A stretch of 64,000 bases of DNA from Parendozoicomonas verongulae (GTDB taxonomy: Bacteria > Pseudomonadota > Gammaproteobacteria > Pseudomonadales > Endozoicomonadaceae). This document shows, piece by piece, positions 1 to 9,218 of the stretch; positions within the stretch are counted from its first letter, which is position 1; every line of letters starts with the position of its first letter. The notes under the pieces were generated by a model that saw only the letters and a list, made by a program, of their open reading frames with translations, had not been told where the DNA came from and searched no databases. The position numbers and the translations under genes were made by a program. The stretch is taken from contig NZ_SMME01000871.1 in assembly GCF_009711465.1 (NCBI RefSeq), positions 28,674 to 92,673 on the forward strand, read 5' to 3'.

Positions 1-50
1 AGTAATCTGAAATCCAAGTTGCGCACCGCCGCACGCGGTTAAGCGTTCTT

Positions 51-94
51 CCCCATAACATTTCAATGATGTGAGTTGTTTAATTGTTATGGGG
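51..94. promoter_or_regulatory. Inverted repeat upstream of the fhlA-like gene
   Basis: Perfect 10-bp arms CCCCATAACA (51-60) and TGTTATGGGG (85-94) are separated by 24 bp, ending 82 bp before the activator gene. No T-run follows, so it resembles a two-half-site operator or looped mRNA leader more than a terminator. The bound factor is unknown. Confidence 0.45.
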
Positions 95-176
95 TTGACC
101 GTCTCTTTACGATCCCCCTGACAGTGCATTCCTTGAGTGTGCTGTGTCTTTTCCGGACCGATGAAGAGGTTGATTC

Positions 177-2309
177 ATGCACTGCGAGCACTCGCATATT
201 GAAATGGGTTCACTGGCCAGCCGATGGGATGACGACTTTATAGGACTCTCCGGTTGCCTTCTTGAAGCCGATAGTATTTCAACCTTTGTGCGCAGCCTGA
301 ATGAGTTTTCTATTGAATTTGCCAGTCTCGCTGTTATCAGCCTGGTGATTCACGATTACCCTGGTCGGGGTAATACCGTTTTCTCCATTGATCCCAACAG
401 TCTCGAAATACTGAAAATTTCTCGTGAAAATTACGACATGCCAGACCATGAGCTGGATGAGCGGGAAGTGATCAATATGATGGATGGGGACATCTTCGGC
501 AGTGTCTATCCGGAACTCACTCGCCTTCCTCCTTACCGTAACTTAAAGCAGTACTGTCAATTCCCTCTCAATGCAGTGAACCGGCACCTGGGCGGTATTG
601 AATTTATCAGTCACGAAAGCGAGCCATTCAGCGAACTGGTGCTGTGCAAACTCAAGCAGTATGCATCCATTGTTGCGACTTTGATTGCCCCGATGCTTGA
701 TCGGGACAGGGCCAAATACGAAAGCAGAAGAAAACAACCGGAAAATAACGCTGCCAGGTTGCTTGTAGAAGTCACCAACATGGTGATGAGTCAGGGGAGT
801 GTCGATGGCCTTGTGGCAGGTCTGCATGAATTGTTGTTCCGTCACTTTGGCATTGACCATGTCGCTCTGAAATATTTTTCAGAGAAACTGAACGTTTTTG
901 AGTGTTATGTCCTCTCAGCCAATCAGCCTGATAAAGTGCACTTTGAGGTGGAAGACGCCAGCAAGGGCTGTGAAATTGAATTAAATGTCCTCCACACCAG
1001 CCATCCAGTCACGCGCAAAACGGCGTTGAATGGTCAAGTACGGGGCATGGGATTTCTGCCACTGGTGTTCCGAAATCGCTGCCGAGGTGTGGTGTGTTTG
1101 GGCCATGCCGGGGATTACTTCTCTATCTGTGATCTGAGCCTGCTGCAACGCATTGTGGCGCGGGTGGCTATGGCACTGCACAGCATACAAGTGCATCAGC
1201 GCACCTTCTCACTACAGCAGGAAAATCAGGTTCCCATTCGCGAGCAAATTCATCGTCACCAAGTGTTTGATGAGGTTATCAGTCAGAGCGAAGTGATGAA
1301 CACTGTATTGAATCAGGCTGCTATGGTGGCGGATTGTGACTGTACGGTTCTGATTCTTGGCGAAACCGGTACCGGCAAAGAGCTGATTGCCAAAGCTATC
1401 CATGCCTTGAGTCATCGCAGTGACAATAAGATGGTGAAGATGAACTGTTCCGCCGTGCCTGCCGGACTGTTTGAGAGTGATTTGTTTGGACATGAAAAGG
1501 GTGCCTTCACAGGTGCGCTCAACAAACGTATTGGACGTTTTGAACAGGCGGACAAAAGCACGCTGTTTATGGACGAGATTGGCGATATGCCTCTCGACCT
1601 GCAACCCAAAATTCTCCGTGCGCTCCAGGAGAGTGAAGTGGAGCGGGTGGGCAGCTACAAGCTGATTCCTGTCGATGTGCGTGTGGTGGCCGCCACCAAT
1701 TGCGATCTGTTGAAAATGGTACAGGAGAAGACGTTTCGCAGCGACCTTTACTATCGTTTGAACGTGTTTCCCATCGTACTGCCGCCCCTGCGGGAACGTC
1801 GTGAAGATATTCCTCTGCTGGTGAAGCACTTCACCGCCCAGATCGCCGACAAAATGAAGCGGGAGATCAGCAGTATCCCTGAAGACACCATGCGTATTCT
1901 CTGCGCCTACGACTGGCCGGGTAATATTCGTGAGCTGCGCAATGTGGTTGAGCGGGCTGTGGTACTCACCCGTGGTCATGTACTGGATGTGCCTCTGGAT
2001 GACTTGATGTTTTCAGAAGCCACTTCACGGGTCTCAGGCACATCGGAAGTGCGCAGTGTGCCTGAACGTATTCCTGCCAGCGAAATCCCTGCCCCGGTGT
2101 CTCCCCAGGCGTCTGAGAAAGAGCGCATCATCCGGGTATTGAAAGAAACAAACGGTGTCGTGGGCGGCCCTCGTGGCGCGGCTCAGATGATGGGTGTGAA
2201 GCGCACAACATTACTATCCCGTATGAAACGCCTTGGCATATCTCCCAAAGGCACAAGTAAATCCGCCACGGCTATTAAAAGAATAAGGACGTATGATGAA
2301 ATCCACTGA
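177..2309 (+). CDS. fhlA: FhlA-like sigma-54-dependent transcriptional activator
   Basis: This is a 710-residue bacterial enhancer-binding protein. The N-terminal ~360 residues look like a GAF-containing sensory region, as in formate-sensing FhlA. The AAA+ domain follows, with Walker A GETGTGKE at 395-402, the sigma-54 contact loop GAFTGA at 442-447, and a Walker B segment FMDEIGD. A Fis-type helix-turn-helix closes the protein (about 670-695, RGAAQMMGVKRTTLLSRM). Its size is close to E. coli FhlA (692 aa). The ATG at 177 has a GAAGAGG ribosome site. It heads an operon with fdhD and the hyp genes, overlapping fdhD by 17 bp, so it probably controls formate/hydrogen metabolism and perhaps itself. 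Formate sensing is inferred from family and context; other NtrC-type hydrogenase regulators are an alternative. Confidence 0.85.
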   Translation: MHCEHSHIEMGSLASRWDDDFIGLSGCLLEADSISTFVRSLNEFSIEFASLAVISLVIHDYPGRGNTVFSIDPNSLEILKISRENYDMPDHELDEREVINMMDGDIFGSVYPELTRLPPYRNLKQYCQFPLNAVNRHLGGIEFISHESEPFSELVLCKLKQYASIVATLIAPMLDRDRAKYESRRKQPENNAARLLVEVTNMVMSQGSVDGLVAGLHELLFRHFGIDHVALKYFSEKLNVFECYVLSANQPDKVHFEVEDASKGCEIELNVLHTSHPVTRKTALNGQVRGMGFLPLVFRNRCRGVVCLGHAGDYFSICDLSLLQRIVARVAMALHSIQVHQRTFSLQQENQVPIREQIHRHQVFDEVISQSEVMNTVLNQAAMVADCDCTVLILGETGTGKELIAKAIHALSHRSDNKMVKMNCSAVPAGLFESDLFGHEKGAFTGALNKRIGRFEQADKSTLFMDEIGDMPLDLQPKILRALQESEVERVGSYKLIPVDVRVVAATNCDLLKMVQEKTFRSDLYYRLNVFPIVLPPLRERREDIPLLVKHFTAQIADKMKREISSIPEDTMRILCAYDWPGNIRELRNVVERAVVLTRGHVLDVPLDDLMFSEATSRVSGTSEVRSVPERIPASEIPAPVSPQASEKERIIRVLKETNGVVGGPRGAAQMMGVKRTTLLSRMKRLGISPKGTSKSATAIKRIRTYDEIH

Positions 2310-3132
2310 GCTGACTACCACAGAATATTCACCCCTGCCCGTCTATCGCATACGCAGGAATGCAGGGCCGGACTACTTTGAAGATAACCTGATCGAAGAA
2401 GTGCCTGTTGCGCTGGTATATAACGGCATCTCCCACGCGGTGCTGATGTCCATTTGCACAAATCTGGAAGATCTGGCGGTAGGTTTCTCTCTGACCGAAG
2501 GGATTATCGATAGCTACCGGGATATCCGTGATATGGATATAGTACCCGGTTGCAGTGGCTATGAAATCCAGATTGCTATTTCTCCCCGCTGCTTCCAGCG
2601 TCTGAAAGAGAAGCGCAGAAGTATGGCTGGCCGTACAGGTTGCGGTATCTGTGGTGCAGAGGAGCTGGATCATGTGGTGCGGGAACAGCCTTGTGTTGGC
2701 AACGATCTGACCATCGATCCTGCCACTGTAGAAATGGCTTTCCGTACTCTGGAAGATCACCAGTTGCTGGGGCAGGCGACTGGTGCGGCCCACGCTGCAG
2801 CTTATATTACGCCAGCAGGCGAATTGGTTGCTGTGCGTGAAGATGCTGGCCGTCATATCGCTCTGGATAAACTGATTGGCTATATGGCCAGACACCAGCT
2901 GCAGGGAGGGGCGATTCTGGTCACCAGCCGTGCAAGCTTTGAAATGGTGCAGAAAACGGTGAGTGCTGGTATCGAAGCATTGTTCGCCATTTCTGCCGTC
3001 ACTCGTATGGCTCGTAATCTGGCCGAAGAATCCAACCTGACTCTGGCGGGATTCTGCCGTCCCGGTAAAATGAGCGTTTATGCTCACCCTCAGCGTTTGG
3101 GTGCTGATGCAGGTTTGCAAGGTGATCATTAA
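2293..3132 (+). CDS. fdhD: Formate dehydrogenase accessory sulfurtransferase FdhD
   Basis: FdhD transfers sulfur from IscS to the molybdenum-bis-PGD cofactor before it enters formate dehydrogenase, and acts in the cytoplasm. The 279-residue protein has the family cysteine loop CGICG with Cys117 and Cys120, and the downstream VREDAGRHIALDKLIG and ILVTSRASFEMVQK blocks that bind cofactor. Two adjacent ATGs (2293 and 2296) follow AAGGA; the second has the better spacing. The gene overlaps the activator upstream and hypF downstream. Its place inside a hyp operon implies that a Mo- or W-dependent formate dehydrogenase and a NiFe hydrogenase are matured together, as for a formate hydrogenlyase, although neither enzyme is encoded here. 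Confidence 0.95.
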   Translation: MMKSTELTTTEYSPLPVYRIRRNAGPDYFEDNLIEEVPVALVYNGISHAVLMSICTNLEDLAVGFSLTEGIIDSYRDIRDMDIVPGCSGYEIQIAISPRCFQRLKEKRRSMAGRTGCGICGAEELDHVVREQPCVGNDLTIDPATVEMAFRTLEDHQLLGQATGAAHAAAYITPAGELVAVREDAGRHIALDKLIGYMARHQLQGGAILVTSRASFEMVQKTVSAGIEALFAISAVTRMARNLAEESNLTLAGFCRPGKMSVYAHPQRLGADAGLQGDH

Positions 3133-5401
3133 CCGTCTGGCTGTCCGTGTTTGGGGCACGGTGCAGGGGGTGGGGTTTCGCCCAACCATTTACCGTCTTG
3201 CCAAAGAGCTGCAGCTGACAGGAGTTATCAACAATAACGGTGAAGGTGTTTATATTGAGGTGCAGGGTGAGCAGGCGCTGTCGTTTGTTGACACCATGCA
3301 CCGGGAAGCACCTCCACTCAGTCGTATTGAGCGGGTGGACACTCAGGAACTGCCCGTTGTTCAGGGTGAGCAGGTGTTTGTTATTGTTGCCAGTGAACAT
3401 TCGACACTCACCAGTATCAGTATCTCTCCTGATAAAGGTGTATGTCCGGACTGTCTGGCGGAGATGAGCCAGCCCGGCAACCGCCATTACCGTTATCCTT
3501 TTACCAACTGTACCCACTGCGGCCCCCGTTACACCCTGGTGAAACAGCTGCCCTATGATCGCCCGTTCACCAGTATGTCAGCATTCCCCATGTGTCCGGA
3601 CTGTGAAAAGGCCTATAACGATCCGGAAGATCGTCGCTATCACGCCCAGCCGGTGAGCTGTAATGTATGCGGACCACAGATCAGGCTGCAAACCTTTGAG
3701 GATGTGACGCTGGCGGATCGTTACGATGGGGTTGTTCAGGCCGCTGCCGCTATTCATACGGGTAAAATCGTTGCAGTAAAAGGCATTGGCGGTTACCACC
3801 TGTTCTGTGATGCCACCAATTCTGACGCTGTTGCACGACTGCGCAACGGTAAGCACCGCCCGAAAAAGCCTTTGGCGGTGATGATGACTCATCTGGAGCA
3901 GGTTCAGGCTTACACCGCAGGAACAGAGCAGGAGTATGGCCTGCTGAGCTCTCAGGAGCGCCCCATCGTACTTTTGAGTAAATCCGGTGAAGAGCTGGCA
4001 GAGAATGTTGCACCGGATGTGAATTGTCTTGGTGTGATGTTGCCTTATACGCCGCTGCACGTTTTGTTGCTGGAACTGCTGGATGTCCCCGTGGTGGCAA
4101 CCAGCGCCAACTTATCCGGTCAGCCTATCTTGACGGCATACGAGCAGGTGAGGGCGCAGCTCTCCAATGTCGCTGATCTGATTCTCGATCATAACCGCCC
4201 GATTGTTCACCCCTGCGATGACAGCCTTGTACAGATTGTGGGTGGTCGTCGTCAGACTCTGCGCCTTTCCCGTGGTTATGCGCCCTTAATTCTGCCGTTG
4301 GAATCGCGCGTAGAGAAAAACGTGCTTGCATTGGGAGCCCAGCAGAAAACCAGCCTCGCCTTTGCAACGGGTAAGCAGGCGGTGATCAACCCCTTTATCG
4401 GGGATTTGAACAGTCTGGATATGCAGGAGCGTTATGAAGCAAATCTGGAGTCTGACTCAGGCCTGTATCAGTTCAAACCCGGGATGGTTGTTGGGGATCA
4501 GCACCCCGCTTATGAAACCACGCTTTTAGCGCAGTCAGAGGCAGAAGAGCATGATCTGTCCCTGTGTCAGGTTCAGCATCATCATGCCCATATCCTCTCG
4601 GTGATGGCAGAGCATGGCCGTACCAATACAGTGCTCGGTTTTGCCTTTGACGGTACTGGCTTTGGTGATGAAGACAACTCAGAAGAACATATCTGGGGTG
4701 GAGAGGTACTGCTGGCGGATGTCGAACAGGCACAGCGACTTTACCACCTCAAGCCTTTTCGCTTGATTGGCGGTGAGCGGGCGATTAAAGAGCCTCGTCG
4801 TATTCTTCTGGGGCTGCTGTTAGAGTATTTCTCACTTGATGACATTCAAGAGTTTCAACTCCCGGCTTTCCGGACATGGGCGCCGATGGTGTTCAACAAC
4901 CTTTACAGGCTCTGGCAGAACCCTTCTGTTTCACCATTAACCAGTTCCATAGGGCGCTTGATTGATGCCTGGGCCAGCTTGCTTGATCTGGTGCAGGAAA
5001 CAGCTTTTGAAGGCGAGTGCGGAATGGCGCTGGAGCGAGTGGCTCATGGCCAAGGCTGCGAGTACAGGCTTCAGGTGTCTGAGAATGGGCTGATGGATTG
5101 CAGCGCTATGCTTGCGCAGGTACTGGATGATCTGCACTGCAAACCAGTGTCTTCTGTTGCCACCGGTCTGCTGACCTCTGTAGCAACGCTGGTTATGGAT
5201 ATAGCCAGGTGCCACCCTGAGTTTCCTGTAGCTGTATCCGGTGGGGTATTCCAGAACCGCTTTATTATGGAACGTCTGATTAATCAATTCCATGCTGCCG
5301 GGAGAGAGTTGCTGACCAGCGAAAGTATCCCCCCGAATGATGGTGGAATCGCAGCCGGACAGCTGTGGTATGGCATTCACTCAATTCTTCAAAATAGATA
5401 A
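3107..5401 (+). CDS. hypF: Hydrogenase maturation carbamoyltransferase HypF
   Basis: HypF makes the cyanide precursor for the NiFe site: it converts carbamoyl phosphate to carbamoyl-adenylate and passes the carbamoyl group to HypE. The domain order is complete: N-terminal acylphosphatase (VWGTVQGVGFRPT), two zinc fingers (CPDC...CTHCGP and CPDC...CNVCGP), a YrdC-like domain (KRPKKP-type start and VVATSANLSGQP), and a Kae1-like domain with HHHAH and VSGGVFQN motifs. Length is about 764 aa against ~750 in E. coli. The frame is open from 3080; ATG 3107 and GTG 3122 both fit the acylphosphatase start, and both overlap fdhD, indicating translational coupling. The exact start is uncertain; the identity is not. 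Confidence 0.93.
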   Translation: MQVCKVIINRLAVRVWGTVQGVGFRPTIYRLAKELQLTGVINNNGEGVYIEVQGEQALSFVDTMHREAPPLSRIERVDTQELPVVQGEQVFVIVASEHSTLTSISISPDKGVCPDCLAEMSQPGNRHYRYPFTNCTHCGPRYTLVKQLPYDRPFTSMSAFPMCPDCEKAYNDPEDRRYHAQPVSCNVCGPQIRLQTFEDVTLADRYDGVVQAAAAIHTGKIVAVKGIGGYHLFCDATNSDAVARLRNGKHRPKKPLAVMMTHLEQVQAYTAGTEQEYGLLSSQERPIVLLSKSGEELAENVAPDVNCLGVMLPYTPLHVLLLELLDVPVVATSANLSGQPILTAYEQVRAQLSNVADLILDHNRPIVHPCDDSLVQIVGGRRQTLRLSRGYAPLILPLESRVEKNVLALGAQQKTSLAFATGKQAVINPFIGDLNSLDMQERYEANLESDSGLYQFKPGMVVGDQHPAYETTLLAQSEAEEHDLSLCQVQHHHAHILSVMAEHGRTNTVLGFAFDGTGFGDEDNSEEHIWGGEVLLADVEQAQRLYHLKPFRLIGGERAIKEPRRILLGLLLEYFSLDDIQEFQLPAFRTWAPMVFNNLYRLWQNPSVSPLTSSIGRLIDAWASLLDLVQETAFEGECGMALERVAHGQGCEYRLQVSENGLMDCSAMLAQVLDDLHCKPVSSVATGLLTSVATLVMDIARCHPEFPVAVSGGVFQNRFIMERLINQFHAAGRELLTSESIPPNDGGIAAGQLWYGIHSILQNR

Positions 5402-5409
5402 CAGTTTTT

Positions 5410-5664
5410 ATGTGCTTATGTGTTCCTTCACAAATTGTTGAACTCCACGAGGATTCCACTGCCACTGTGGAAACCATGGGGGTTCGTAAACGAGTCAGTG
5501 TCCATCTGTTAAGTGATTCGCTGGCTGTGGGCAACTATCTGCTGGTCCACGTCGGCTTTGCCATCAGCAGAATCGATGAGAAGGACGCCCTCGAAAGCCT
5601 GCAGGAATACGCCAACCTCAGAGAAGAACTGGGTGAGGAAGAATTCAGCAGACTGCTGGTATAA
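5410..5664 (+). CDS. hypC: Hydrogenase maturation chaperone HypC
   Basis: HypC is a small chaperone that works with HypD to assemble the Fe(CN)2CO group and delivers it to the hydrogenase large subunit. The 84-residue protein starts with the essential Met-Cys2 and Pro6, then has the OB-like body with GNYLLVHVGFAISRID. It lies 8 bp after hypF and 22 bp before hypD. An oddity is the N-terminus MCLCVP: most homologues have Gly or Ala at position 4, here it is a second cysteine. The ribosome site is weak, so coupling to hypF translation is likely. Confidence 0.93.
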   Translation: MCLCVPSQIVELHEDSTATVETMGVRKRVSVHLLSDSLAVGNYLLVHVGFAISRIDEKDALESLQEYANLREELGEEEFSRLLV

Positions 5665-5686
5665 CAGTCAGTCTGAGAGTAACGAA

Positions 5687-6835
5687 ATGAAAGATATTGA
5701 ACTGAAAACCCTCAGTGCCGGTTTCCGTGACCCTGAGGTGATCCACTCCCTGACCCGCAAGATTAACAAGCTGGCGACAGAGTTGAACGACTCCATTCAG
5801 GTGATGGAAGTATGTGGCGGTCATACCCACACCATTATGAAATACGGCCTTAATCAGCAGATGCCGGACAACATCGAGTTCATTCATGGGCCCGGTTGTC
5901 CTGTGTGCATTATGCCCAAGGAACGTATCAACCATGCTGTTGAACTGGCGGAACAGCCCAATGTGATTCTGGTGACACTGGGAGACATGATTCGTGTTCC
6001 TGGCTCTAAAGGTTCTCTGGCTGAGTGCCGTGCCCGTGGCGGTGATGTGCGCTCTGTGTACGATCCTATGGATGCTCTGACCATCGCTAAGGAAAACCCT
6101 GAGAAAACCGTTATCTACTTCGCTATCGGTTTTGAAACTACTACCCCCATGACGGCGGTACTGGTGGAACTGGCGGAAACTCAGGGTATTGAAAACCTGC
6201 TGTTCCATGTAAACCACGTGCTGGTGCCTCCGGCTGTGGATGCCATCCTTTCTGATGATGATTGCCGGGTCAACGCGCTTATTGGCCCGTCTCACGTGAG
6301 TGTGATTGCCGGTGCAGAGATTTATCAGCCATTGGTAGATGAATACAACGTGCCAGTGGTAGTGAGTGGCTTTGAACCGGTGGATGTGCTGGAAACCATG
6401 CTCAACATTGTTGAGCAGAAGCTGGAAGAGCAGAAATCCGGTGAAAAGCCTAAATTACAGCTGCAGTACTCCCGTGCTGTGGTACCCGGTGGTAACACAG
6501 CAGCCCAGAAGAAGGTCGATGACTGCTTTGAACCCCGTGAGCACTTCCGTTTCCGTGGTTTGGGAGATATTCCCGGTTCTGCCCTGAAACTGCGGGACAA
6601 GTACGCTCACCGTGATGCGGAGCTGATTTACAGCGACAAGCTCTCTACCGAAGAACTGGACGACCATAAAGTGTGTCTTTGCCCATCTATTCTCCGTGGT
6701 CAGGCGAAACCCTATGAGTGTCGTGCATTTGGTAAAGCCTGCACACCGTCTCGCCCTATGGGTAGCTGCATGGTCAGCTCTGAGGGTGCCTGCAATGCTT
6801 ATTTCCGCTACTCCGACCTGACGGATTCCGAATGA
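5687..6835 (+). CDS. hypD: Hydrogenase maturation iron-sulfur protein HypD
   Basis: HypD carries a [4Fe-4S] cluster and, with HypC, is the scaffold on which iron receives CN and CO. The frame is open from 5513, but the upstream part is out-of-frame hypC; ATG 5687 after GAGAG gives a 382-residue protein (E. coli 373) beginning with the family start MKDIELKTLSAGFRDPEV. Motifs seen are VCGGHTHTIMKYG, HGPGCPVC, IGFETTTPMTA, and the C-terminal cysteine-rich cluster-binding region (CLCPSILRG, YECRAFGKAC, SCMVSSEGAC). It overlaps hypE by 4 bp (ATGA). Confidence 0.95.
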   Translation: MKDIELKTLSAGFRDPEVIHSLTRKINKLATELNDSIQVMEVCGGHTHTIMKYGLNQQMPDNIEFIHGPGCPVCIMPKERINHAVELAEQPNVILVTLGDMIRVPGSKGSLAECRARGGDVRSVYDPMDALTIAKENPEKTVIYFAIGFETTTPMTAVLVELAETQGIENLLFHVNHVLVPPAVDAILSDDDCRVNALIGPSHVSVIAGAEIYQPLVDEYNVPVVVSGFEPVDVLETMLNIVEQKLEEQKSGEKPKLQLQYSRAVVPGGNTAAQKKVDDCFEPREHFRFRGLGDIPGSALKLRDKYAHRDAELIYSDKLSTEELDDHKVCLCPSILRGQAKPYECRAFGKACTPSRPMGSCMVSSEGACNAYFRYSDLTDSE

Positions 6836-7830
6836 AAGCCAAAGAGATTCAATTAAGCCACGGCAGTGGCGGCCAGGAGATGAATGATCTTCTGGGACGT
6901 CTGTTCTACAAGCATTTTGCCAACGATATTCTGCTGAAGGCGGAAGATGCCGCCATGCTGCAGATGGATGGCCCCATTGCCTTTACCACCGACAGTTTTA
7001 CTGTGTCGCCGTTGTTTTTCCCCGGTGGCAATATCGGCAAGCTGGCTATTGCCGGCACAGTGAATGACCTTGCTATGGCCGGTGCTCAGCCGGAGTATTT
7101 GAGCAGCAGCTTTGTGATTGAGGAAGGTTTCTCCATTGAACAGCTGACCACTATTGTGGAAAGCATGGCGAAGGAGCTGGAGAAGTCTGGCGCTAAAATC
7201 GTCTGTGGTGATACTAAGGTTGTGCCCCGGGGCACGCTGGATGGGGTGATTATCAATACCAGCGGTGTGGGTTCTGTAAAGTATGCGGGGCTGTCTGCCA
7301 GCAATGTGCAGCCGGATGATGCGATTCTGGTTTCCCGTAATGTGGGCAGCCATGGTAGCTGTATTCTGATGGCCCGTGATGAGCTGAAGCTGGAATCTGA
7401 CCTTGTGAGTGATTGCGACACGCTCTGGCCTCAGGTGAAGGCGTTAATGGATGCGGGTGTTGAGCTGCACAGCCTGCGGGATGCCACCCGTGGTGGCTTG
7501 GCGGCGGTGCTGAATGAATGGACGGCGTCGTCCAGGGTCGGCATTCATGTTCAGGAGAAGGCTATTCCGATTCTGGATGAAGTTCATGGTTTGTGTGAGC
7601 TGTATGGTTTTGAGCCTTGTGATCTGGCGAATGAAGGCACGATGATTCTGGCGGTGCCCAGGGTTGAGGCTGAAAAGGCTTTGGCTGTTTTGCGGGAGTT
7701 TCATTCGGATGCAGCCTGTATTGGTTGTGCTGCTGAAGCAGATAAGCATCGGGTGACTTTGACTACGCCCTGGGGGAGTCGTCGTTATCTGGATATGCCC
7801 CGTGGAGAGTTGTTGCCTCGGATTTGTTGA
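6832..7830 (+). CDS. hypE: Hydrogenase maturation dehydratase HypE
   Basis: HypE takes the carbamoyl group from HypF on its C-terminal cysteine and dehydrates it with ATP to thiocyanate, the source of the cyanide ligands. The protein has 332 residues of the PurM/ThiL fold: HGSGG near the N-terminus, AFTTDSFTVSPLFFPGG, GTVNDLAMAGA, and DATRGGLAAVLNE. The essential C-terminus PRIC is intact. It starts in a 4-bp overlap with hypD and ends 10 bp before hypA. Confidence 0.96.
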   Translation: MKAKEIQLSHGSGGQEMNDLLGRLFYKHFANDILLKAEDAAMLQMDGPIAFTTDSFTVSPLFFPGGNIGKLAIAGTVNDLAMAGAQPEYLSSSFVIEEGFSIEQLTTIVESMAKELEKSGAKIVCGDTKVVPRGTLDGVIINTSGVGSVKYAGLSASNVQPDDAILVSRNVGSHGSCILMARDELKLESDLVSDCDTLWPQVKALMDAGVELHSLRDATRGGLAAVLNEWTASSRVGIHVQEKAIPILDEVHGLCELYGFEPCDLANEGTMILAVPRVEAEKALAVLREFHSDAACIGCAAEADKHRVTLTTPWGSRRYLDMPRGELLPRIC

Positions 7831-7840
7831 GAATGCCCCT

Positions 7841-8188
7841 ATGCATGAAATGTCCCTGACTATGAGCATGATCGAGCTTGCGGAAGAGCATTGCCGTAAG
7901 GCCGATCCCTCTGTGAAGAAGATTACTGGTATCTGGCTGGAGATAGGCGCGCTGTCCTGTGCTGAGCCAGAGACTATTGAATACTGTTTTGATGTCGCTC
8001 GTCGTACGACGATGGCGGAAGACGCAAAACTGCATATCGTGCGAGCCAAAGGTGTGGCCTGGTGTGTGGATTGCGAGAAAGAGATTCAGCTGGAAGTGCG
8101 GGGCATGGCCTGCCCACACTGCAACGGTTTTAACTTACGACTGACCGCAGGCGATGAGCTGCGGATCAAAGATATTGAGGTAGAGTAG
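7841..8188 (+). CDS. hypA: Hydrogenase nickel-insertion protein HypA
   Basis: HypA delivers nickel to the hydrogenase large subunit together with HypB. The 115-residue protein begins MHEMSL, where His2 is the nickel ligand of the family, and has the zinc site Cys75/Cys78 and Cys91/Cys94 (CVDC and CPHC). The frame is open further upstream, but only ATG 7841 puts His at position 2 and matches the usual ~116 aa. The order hypF-C-D-E-A-B differs from the E. coli hypABCDE order. Confidence 0.94.
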   Translation: MHEMSLTMSMIELAEEHCRKADPSVKKITGIWLEIGALSCAEPETIEYCFDVARRTTMAEDAKLHIVRAKGVAWCVDCEKEIQLEVRGMACPHCNGFNLRLTAGDELRIKDIEVE

Positions 8189-8189
8189 T

Positions 8190-9158
8190 ATGTGCGGCGT
8201 TTGCGGCTGTGGAGACAGCCATATTGAAGGTGATGAACATCACGGACATTCCCACGATCATGGGCACGGACATCATCACCATCACGGCCATAGCCATGGG
8301 CATCAGCCTCAGCCAACAGTGATTGTGCATCATCACCACTACTACGGAGTGATGCCTCCTGCTGCAGGGGCTCCTGCCGTTCACAGCCACGCCCGCAGTG
8401 ATCATAGCCATCACCATCATGAGGAACACACTCATTCTGCAGATGAAGTCAACAAAGGTCAGGATCTGCATTACGGTCATGGTGAAGCGGGTGTCCATGT
8501 GTCTGGCCTGAGCCAGCGTCGTCTGATGAAGATTGAGCGTGATGTGCTGGAAAAGAACGATGAGCTGGCAGCCCATAACCGTGAGCATTTCAAGAAAGAT
8601 AATCATCTGGTACTGAATCTGGTATCCAGCCCCGGTTCCGGCAAAACGACCACCTTGTGTGAGACCCTGAAACTGCTGAAAGGCAAGCGTAAGCTGGCGG
8701 TGATTGAAGGGGATCAGCAAACCACTAACGACGCTGATCGTATTCGTGAAACCGGCGTTCAGGCGTTGCAGGTGAATACCGGCAAAGGCTGTCATCTAGA
8801 TGCCCAGATGGTGCACGACGCCTGTCACAAGATGGAGCTGGAACCTGAAACCCTGCTGTTTGTTGAGAATGTGGGTAATCTGGTTTGCCCCAGCAGTTTT
8901 GATCTGGGCGAAAAATACAAGGTAGCGATTCTGTCTGTTACCGAAGGTGAAGATAAGCCGCTGAAGTACCCCAATATGTTCGCAGCTTCCTCCCTGATGA
9001 TTATCAACAAAATCGACCTGCTGCCTTATGTGGCCTTCAATGTTGAAAAATGCATTGAGAATGCCCGGAAGGTGAATCCTTATATTCAGGTAATTCAGCT
9101 TTCTGCTACCACTGGGGAAGGTATGGAGGCCTGGTTGAGCTGGCTGGAGCAGGCGTAA
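8190..9158 (+). CDS. hypB: Hydrogenase nickel-incorporation GTPase HypB, His-rich
   Basis: HypB is a metal-binding GTPase that stores nickel and drives its transfer via HypA. The 322-residue protein begins MCGVCGCG, the high-affinity nickel motif. It then has about 30 histidines within roughly the first 110 residues, a long nickel-storage tract. The G domain follows: P-loop [35 protein letters not shown], and NKIDLLPY for base recognition. One base separates it from hypA, and a hairpin follows, so it is the last gene of the operon. The histidine tract suggests nickel buffering beyond what a plain E. coli-type HypB provides. Confidence 0.95.
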   Translation: MCGVCGCGDSHIEGDEHHGHSHDHGHGHHHHHGHSHGHQPQPTVIVHHHHYYGVMPPAAGAPAVHSHARSDHSHHHHEEHTHSADEVNKGQDLHYGHGEAGVHVSGLSQRRLMKIERDVLEKNDELAAHNREHFKKDNHLVLNLVSSPGSGKTTTLCETLKLLKGKRKLAVIEGDQQTTNDADRIRETGVQALQVNTGKGCHLDAQMVHDACHKMELEPETLLFVENVGNLVCPSSFDLGEKYKVAILSVTEGEDKPLKYPNMFAASSLMIINKIDLLPYVAFNVEKCIENARKVNPYIQVIQLSATTGEGMEAWLSWLEQA

Positions 9159-9174
9159 ATCTTGATGCGTTGGA

Positions 9175-9208
9175 CTCAGACCTTGTTGAGTTATGGATAA
9201 GGTCTGAG
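9175..9208. terminator. Hairpin between hypB and the convergent RHH gene
   Basis: Perfect 10-bp stem CTCAGACCTT / AAGGTCTGAG with a 14-nt loop, lying between convergent genes. It could end both transcripts. The plus side is followed by an AT-rich stretch (GCATTTATTTAAT) rather than a clean T-run. Confidence 0.65.
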
Positions 9209-9218
9209 CCGCATTTAT

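Noticed and set aside
5513..5686. N-terminal extension of hypD
   Set aside because: The frame is open only because it reads hypC out of phase; the conserved HypD N-terminus begins at 5687.
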